A stretch of DNA of 64,000 bases, from positions 1-64,000 of the forward strand of contig SFMO01000193.1 of NCBI GenBank assembly GCA_004554385.1, in the 5' to 3' direction. The translations under genes and the position numbers were made by a program. Below are positions 59,786 through 64,000 of the stretch, piece after piece. This stretch comes from Ruminococcus flavefaciens (lineage in GTDB: Bacteria > Bacillota > Clostridia > Oscillospirales > Ruminococcaceae). Within the stretch, counting starts at the first letter, position 1. Each line of letters begins with the position of its first letter. The notes under the pieces are model-generated. The model had not been told where the DNA came from. It did not search any database and worked only from the letters and a program-made list of their open reading frames with translations.

Positions 59786-60817
59786 ATGATCACTATTGAA
59801 AATCTTACCAAGTATTACGGCAGCAACCGCGCTGTAAATCATATAAGCTTTACAATAAACGATAATGAGATCCTCGGTTTTCTCGGTCCTAACGGAGCGG
59901 GCAAATCGACAACCATGAACATGATAGCAGGCTATCTGCCCATGTCCGACGGTTCAGTCAGCATCTATGGCGCAGACATAACCAAAGAGCCGCTGAAGGC
60001 TAAAAAGAACATCGGCTATCTTCCCGAGATTCCTCCTGTGTATCCCGATATGAAGGTAAAGGAGTACCTCTCCTTCTGTGCAGGTCTTAAAAGAGTGCCC
60101 CGCGGCGAGCGCAGGGACGAGATCGAGCGCGTTATGAAGCTTCTGAAGATCAAGGAGGTCGAGGGCAAGCTCATACGCAACCTTTCAAAGGGCTTCAAGC
60201 AGCGTGTCGGCTTTGCACAGGCGCTCCTCGGAAATCCCAAGTTCCTCATTCTGGACGAGCCCACTGTCGGTCTCGACCCGAATCAGGTGGCTGAGGTACG
60301 TGCTATCATCAAGGACCTGAAAAAGGAGCACTCAGTTATATTCAGCTCCCATATCCTCAGCGAGGTAAGCGCAGTCTGCGACCGCGTCGTTATCATCAAT
60401 AAGGGCGATATAAGAGCTATCGATACCATAGAGAATCTTGAAAAGAGCTTCGCTTCAACACTCACCCTTCATATCAAGGTCAAGGGCGAGAGGACAAAGG
60501 CTGCCTCGGTCATCGAGCTCACAAAGGGTGTCAAGGAAATAACCGCCATCGACGATGAGGGCAGCAGCATCTACGCTTTCACTGTTCAGCTGGAGGGCGA
60601 CTCGGACACCGTAAGAGACTCCGTCATGGCTGAGTGTGTAAGACACGGCATCAGTATCCTTGAGATATATGCCGACAAGCCCAACCTCGAAAGCGTATTT
60701 ATCGAGCTCATTAACCGTCCCGTCAAGAAATCCGGTCTGGAGGAGCTTCTCGAAGAGACTCCTGACGAATCAGGCAGCGATGACGATACTGACGAAAACG
60801 AAAAGGAGGAGGAGTAA
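59786..60817 (+). CDS. ABC transporter ATP-binding protein (GldA/NatA type)
   Basis: A 343-residue ATPase of an ABC-2 type transporter. Walker A is FLGPNGAGKSTTMNMIAGYL, the signature is RNLSKGFKQRVGFAQALLG, Walker B is FLILDEPTVGLDPNQ, and the H-loop is IFSSHIL. The C-terminal extension includes the ELINRPVKK region and a Glu/Asp-rich tail. The ATG follows AAAGGAG by eight bases. It heads an operon with a permease, a GldG-like protein and a DUF4340 protein, a set widespread in bacteria (essential for gliding in Bacteroidetes, but of unknown cargo elsewhere). Confidence 0.93.
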   Translation: MITIENLTKYYGSNRAVNHISFTINDNEILGFLGPNGAGKSTTMNMIAGYLPMSDGSVSIYGADITKEPLKAKKNIGYLPEIPPVYPDMKVKEYLSFCAGLKRVPRGERRDEIERVMKLLKIKEVEGKLIRNLSKGFKQRVGFAQALLGNPKFLILDEPTVGLDPNQVAEVRAIIKDLKKEHSVIFSSHILSEVSAVCDRVVIINKGDIRAIDTIENLEKSFASTLTLHIKVKGERTKAASVIELTKGVKEITAIDDEGSSIYAFTVQLEGDSDTVRDSVMAECVRHGISILEIYADKPNLESVFIELINRPVKKSGLEELLEETPDESGSDDDTDENEKEEE

Positions 60818-60818
60818 T

Positions 60819-61568
60819 ATGTTTCCTATTTATAAAAAGGAGCTGCAATCTTTCTTCTACACTCCTTTCGCATATGCTATAGCAGCACTTTTCCTGCTGC
60901 TGTTCGCTCTGCCTATGGCAAACCTTATCAGTGACCTCGGCAAGGAAGGCTCAGTAAGCGCAAATGTCATGCCATTCTCATTTACCGAAATGTTCTATTC
61001 GGTAATACTCTACTTCATATTCCTGCTGCCTATCCTCACCATGAGGACCTTCGCGGACGAGCGCAAGAACGGCACAGAGGTCCTTCTTATGACCTCTCCT
61101 GTCAGCGTCGCTAAAATAGTTATCGCAAAGTTCCTTGCAAACGTCACCGTTTACCTCTTCATGCTGGCAGGAACGATCATCTTCCCCATAATCACCGCTG
61201 TCAAGGGCGAGGTTGTAATGAGCCAGCTCATATGTGCATACATCGGCATCTTCTGCTGGGGTCTCATGTACATAGCACTCGGTATGCTCATATCAGCACT
61301 TACCGAAAATTCTATCCTCGCCGCTATCATCGGTGAAGTTGTGATGTTCATACTCCTCTTCATCGACGACTTTGCAAACTCAGGCTTCATGTCACAGTTC
61401 CCCAAGGCACAGTCTGTGCTCTACGCATTCGCTGCTCAGCCAAGATTCGCATATTTCTCCGAGGGCTTCGTTCGTCTTTCGGACCTCGCCTTCTTCGGCT
61501 CCGCAATAATAGTTCTTCTTGTATGGACTTACATTGCCATCGAGAAAAGACGCTGGAACAGGGGGTAA
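60819..61568 (+). CDS. ABC-2 type permease (GldF-like)
   Basis: A 249-residue membrane protein with six hydrophobic segments. It has the N-terminal YKKELQSFFYTPFAYAI typical of this permease group and FADERKNGTEVLLMTSPVS, the conserved coupling-helix region. The ATG begins one base after the ATPase stop, with AGGAGGAG inside the end of that gene. A longer open frame overlapping the ATPase is rejected because it reads through it without family similarity. Confidence 0.92.
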   Translation: MFPIYKKELQSFFYTPFAYAIAALFLLLFALPMANLISDLGKEGSVSANVMPFSFTEMFYSVILYFIFLLPILTMRTFADERKNGTEVLLMTSPVSVAKIVIAKFLANVTVYLFMLAGTIIFPIITAVKGEVVMSQLICAYIGIFCWGLMYIALGMLISALTENSILAAIIGEVVMFILLFIDDFANSGFMSQFPKAQSVLYAFAAQPRFAYFSEGFVRLSDLAFFGSAIIVLLVWTYIAIEKRRWNRG

Positions 61569-61574
61569 GCTGAA

Positions 61575-63122
61575 ATGAAGAAGAAAAAGTTCAATCTTTC
61601 GGGCACTGTCGCCTTCATAATAGCTCTTCTGGTACTGATTATATTCATACCGATAAACCTTATCGTAAGCTACTTCGACAAGGGCTTCGATATGACTCCC
61701 GCAGGCAAATACACACTCAATGACAAGACCGTGGAGCTTCTCGACAGCACCTCCGACAAAAAAATCGATATATACTGCCTCTACAATTTCGAGGAGTTCA
61801 AGAGATCGGAAAACTCCGAGTTCCTTCCGCTCTATCACACACTGAAGCAGCTCGAGGAAAGAGACAACATCACTCTCACAAGCTTCAAGCCCGATGAGAA
61901 CGCTGCTCTTGCAAAGGAGCTGGATCCCGAAGGCTACCTCGGCATCGAAAACGGCGATACATTTGTAAAATCCAACGGAGTTATAAAGAAGATCAGCAGA
62001 TCGAAGGTCTTCCAGACAGGCTCTGACGGCTCAAAGCAGTACGCAGGCGAGGAGCTTCTCGCAGCTGCCATTACTACCTGCGCAAGCGGTTCGCTCCCGA
62101 CAGTATACTTCCTCACAGGTCACGGCGAAAAGACTCTCGATACAAATCTTGCCGAATTCGCTGCGATCCTCAAGACCAACAACTATGAAGTCAGCGAGCT
62201 CGACCTCGGCAAGGAAGGGGCTGTCCCTGACAACGCAAAGATCATCTACCTTGCAGGTCCGACCAGTGATATCACAGACAAGGAAAGGGACCTTCTCCTT
62301 GAATATGCCGACAACGGCGGCGCAATGTCCTTCCTCATCGACCCATGCGATACTGAGGGACGCTTCACAAATATCGAAAAGATCATGGAGGAGTTCGGAC
62401 TTATACTTGACTACAACATCGTTACCGAAACAACTCCTGCAAATATGCTTGATGACCCCGATCAGAACCAGAATGAGAACTACTTCCGCGTTGAGTATCC
62501 GGCAGGTTCCCAGTATAATGACGAGTTCACACAGGACCTCACAACAGACCTCAATACGCTGGTAAGCAACGGCTCGTTCTCCGCAGGTATCTCCTACCCG
62601 AGAAGCGTTACCGAGATCCCAGAGGACGCTTTCCCGGGTGCTTCATACATCGAGCGCTCATCAATAATCAAAAACACCACAGGTCTTGACGGCTCATATA
62701 CAACAGTCAGCAAGTCAATGGGCGGCGATGACATCACCGCTAAGGAAGCCGACGAAAAGCTCAGCGGCATCTCCCTTGACTTCGGCTACTACTCATACAA
62801 CAAAACTACAAAGGCAAAGCTCGTAGTTATCGGTACTACAGCTCCTATCGACACTGTAAGATGCACTCCTACAGTAGAAATACCTCCAGAAAAAATGAAG
62901 CCTGCAAGCACAAGTGCCACAAGAATGCTTACTGTTTTCAGCAACACTTGGCTCTACGACAGCGAGATACAGTTCGGCGTAGGCAACAAGATCAACGCAT
63001 ATGATTACATGAAGTTCAGCGGCAGCAGTGACGCTACAAAGACCATTGTCTCCCTGTTCATTCTCCCCGTTGTCATTGCAGTGATCGGACTTGCAGTATG
63101 GCTAAAAAGGAGAAATTCCTGA
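61575..63122 (+). CDS. GldG-like ABC transporter auxiliary protein
   Basis: A 515-residue protein with an N-terminal membrane helix (VAFIIALLVLIIFIPINLIV), a large external domain beginning DMTPAGKYTLNDKT, the TVYFLTGHGEK and AGPTSDITDKERDLLLEYAD motifs of the Gldg/ABC-auxiliary family, and a C-terminal helix followed by WLKRRNS. It forms the membrane complex with the adjacent permease and probably contacts the transported or extracted envelope component. It overlaps the next gene as TGATG. Confidence 0.9.
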   Translation: MKKKKFNLSGTVAFIIALLVLIIFIPINLIVSYFDKGFDMTPAGKYTLNDKTVELLDSTSDKKIDIYCLYNFEEFKRSENSEFLPLYHTLKQLEERDNITLTSFKPDENAALAKELDPEGYLGIENGDTFVKSNGVIKKISRSKVFQTGSDGSKQYAGEELLAAAITTCASGSLPTVYFLTGHGEKTLDTNLAEFAAILKTNNYEVSELDLGKEGAVPDNAKIIYLAGPTSDITDKERDLLLEYADNGGAMSFLIDPCDTEGRFTNIEKIMEEFGLILDYNIVTETTPANMLDDPDQNQNENYFRVEYPAGSQYNDEFTQDLTTDLNTLVSNGSFSAGISYPRSVTEIPEDAFPGASYIERSSIIKNTTGLDGSYTTVSKSMGGDDITAKEADEKLSGISLDFGYYSYNKTTKAKLVVIGTTAPIDTVRCTPTVEIPPEKMKPASTSATRMLTVFSNTWLYDSEIQFGVGNKINAYDYMKFSGSSDATKTIVSLFILPVVIAVIGLAVWLKRRNS

Positions 63123-64000
63123 TGAAAAGACCTATCATAGCACTTATCGCTCTGGTCATCGCGGCAGGCGGCTCCGTTGGAGCCTTCCTCGCCGTAAAGA
63201 ACAGCAAGGATAAAGAAAAACAGCAGAAACAGGAGGAGATCGCGGACAATGTGCTTTTCAGCTTTGATCCCGATTCTCCTACAAAGCTCAGCTTTTCAAA
63301 TGGCAGCGAGACCTATGTATGCGAGCATTCCGACGATGTCTGGAAGCTCACCTCGGGAGAATTCTCCGTGGATCAGACCTACTGCCAGCTCATATGCACC
63401 TATACATCAAACCTCACCGCCGCTGAAAACTACGGCGAGATAACAGATGACAAACTGGCAATGTACGGTCTTGACTCGCCCGATACCGTCGAGATAACCG
63501 AGCCAAAGGGCACTCACAGCCTACACATCGGAGATCAGAGCCCTACAGGTGACTACTACTACGTCACTGTTGACGGCAAGGACAATGTATATGCCGTGGA
63601 GGCTATGCGTGGAAGCGTTCTGAAGCTGGACAGGCTCCTCATCAAGAACAAGGAGCTTCTCCCCTTCACTCTCTATGACCTCAAGGAAGTGACCACCTAC
63701 AAGGACGGCGAGATCCTCTGCGACCTTACCTACGACGAGAACTCTCAGACATGGTCGCTCCCCGAGGAGTACTCCTCTCTTGAGCTCGACCAGACTCAGG
63801 TAACAGCCGAATTCAACAACATCGTCCGCCTCGAAGCTGAGGAAATGATGGACGAAAAGCTTGATGACCTTTCCAAATACGGCTTCGACAAACCCTACGG
63901 AGAGGCCGTTATAAAGGGACTTGACGGCACTGAGAGAAAGCTTCTCATAAGCGTTGACGAGAACGCTCCGGAATACTGCTACGTCCTTGTGGACGGTGAA
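63122..64000 (+). CDS. DUF4340 domain protein, cut by window end
   Basis: At least 293 residues; the frame runs off the right edge. An N-terminal membrane helix (IIALIALVIAAGGSVGAFLAV) is followed by repeated DUF4340-type units (AMYGLDSPDTVEITEPKG and LSKYGFDKPYGEAVIKG are the paired YGLDxP motifs). DUF4340 proteins accompany GldG-like proteins in these ABC operons as external partners. The start codon overlaps the GldG-like stop. The role is inferred only from the operon. Confidence 0.85.
   Translation, partial: MKRPIIALIALVIAAGGSVGAFLAVKNSKDKEKQQKQEEIADNVLFSFDPDSPTKLSFSNGSETYVCEHSDDVWKLTSGEFSVDQTYCQLICTYTSNLTAAENYGEITDDKLAMYGLDSPDTVEITEPKGTHSLHIGDQSPTGDYYYVTVDGKDNVYAVEAMRGSVLKLDRLLIKNKELLPFTLYDLKEVTTYKDGEILCDLTYDENSQTWSLPEEYSSLELDQTQVTAEFNNIVRLEAEEMMDEKLDDLSKYGFDKPYGEAVIKGLDGTERKLLISVDENAPEYCYVLVDGE

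Noticed and set aside
1..64000. tRNA, rRNA, CRISPR array, insertion sequence or prophage
   Set aside because: No cloverleaf with a TTCRA loop, spaced direct-repeat array, transposase or integrase was seen on reading both strands; a dedicated tRNA and repeat scan would settle this.

Overview
The window reads as chromosomal DNA of a low-to-mid GC, Gram-positive, fibre-degrading Clostridia member of the genus Ruminococcus, closest in style to R. flavefaciens or R. champanellensis. This is inferred from a secreted family-48 cellulase carrying a dockerin, two further dockerin-bearing secreted proteins, Firmicute gene order throughout, sepF/ylmH/divIVA and an L10 leader. No tRNA, rRNA, insertion sequence, prophage or CRISPR array was seen. 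Coding density is high, and nearly every promoter I could place has a -35/-10 pair 17 bp apart.

Layout. 1-424 holds only palindromic repeats. 425-2324 carries a GGDEF protein and a DUF1292 protein. 2393-4254 is a three-gene operon (small coiled-coil-like protein, sigma region-4-like protein, Orn/Lys/Arg decarboxylase) whose promoter carries two GAAC-N4-GTTC palindromes resembling Firmicute LexA boxes. 4529-6325 is a PP2C phosphatase plus TerY-like vWA pair, and 6517-7734 an AI-2E family transporter. 8021-10860 is a pyruvate formate-lyase operon in which the enzyme is physically split: a 700-residue catalytic chain with no glycyl-radical domain, a 68-residue small protein, and a separate 79-residue glycyl-radical domain protein. 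10861-15115 holds a dockerin CAP protein, rplJ-rplL with leader, and a two-subunit transketolase.

15324-36185 is a 21-kb co-directional minus-strand run combining two classical Firmicute clusters: miaB-ymcA/ylbF-mutS-mutL-miaA-hfq (tRNA modification and mismatch repair) and yggS-sepF-ylmH-divIVA-ileS-lspA-rluD (division and envelope). Several lineage-specific membrane or hypothetical genes are inserted, including a tandem paralog pair between mutL and miaA.

36392-42704 is on the plus strand: a ComEC-like lipoprotein hydrolase, a membrane GGDEF protein, purA, a dockerin transglutaminase-like protein, and a membrane protein with repeated APVLDD motifs. 42756-56450 is another long minus-strand run: yicC-remA-gmk-rpoZ-priA-def-fmt-yugP-rsmB-rlmN-prpC-prkC-rsgA-thiN, ending in a 27-codon gene that looks like spoVM. 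56621-59206 is the GH48 cellulase. A 580-bp divergent region separates it from an ABC-transporter operon of GldA/F/G plus DUF4340 type, which runs off the right end.

The most notable points are the split pyruvate formate-lyase with its companion peptide and 3' tandem repeat, the overlooked spoVM-like microgene, the SOS-like control of the sigma-like/decarboxylase operon, and a TerY-PP2C pair lacking its usual kinase.
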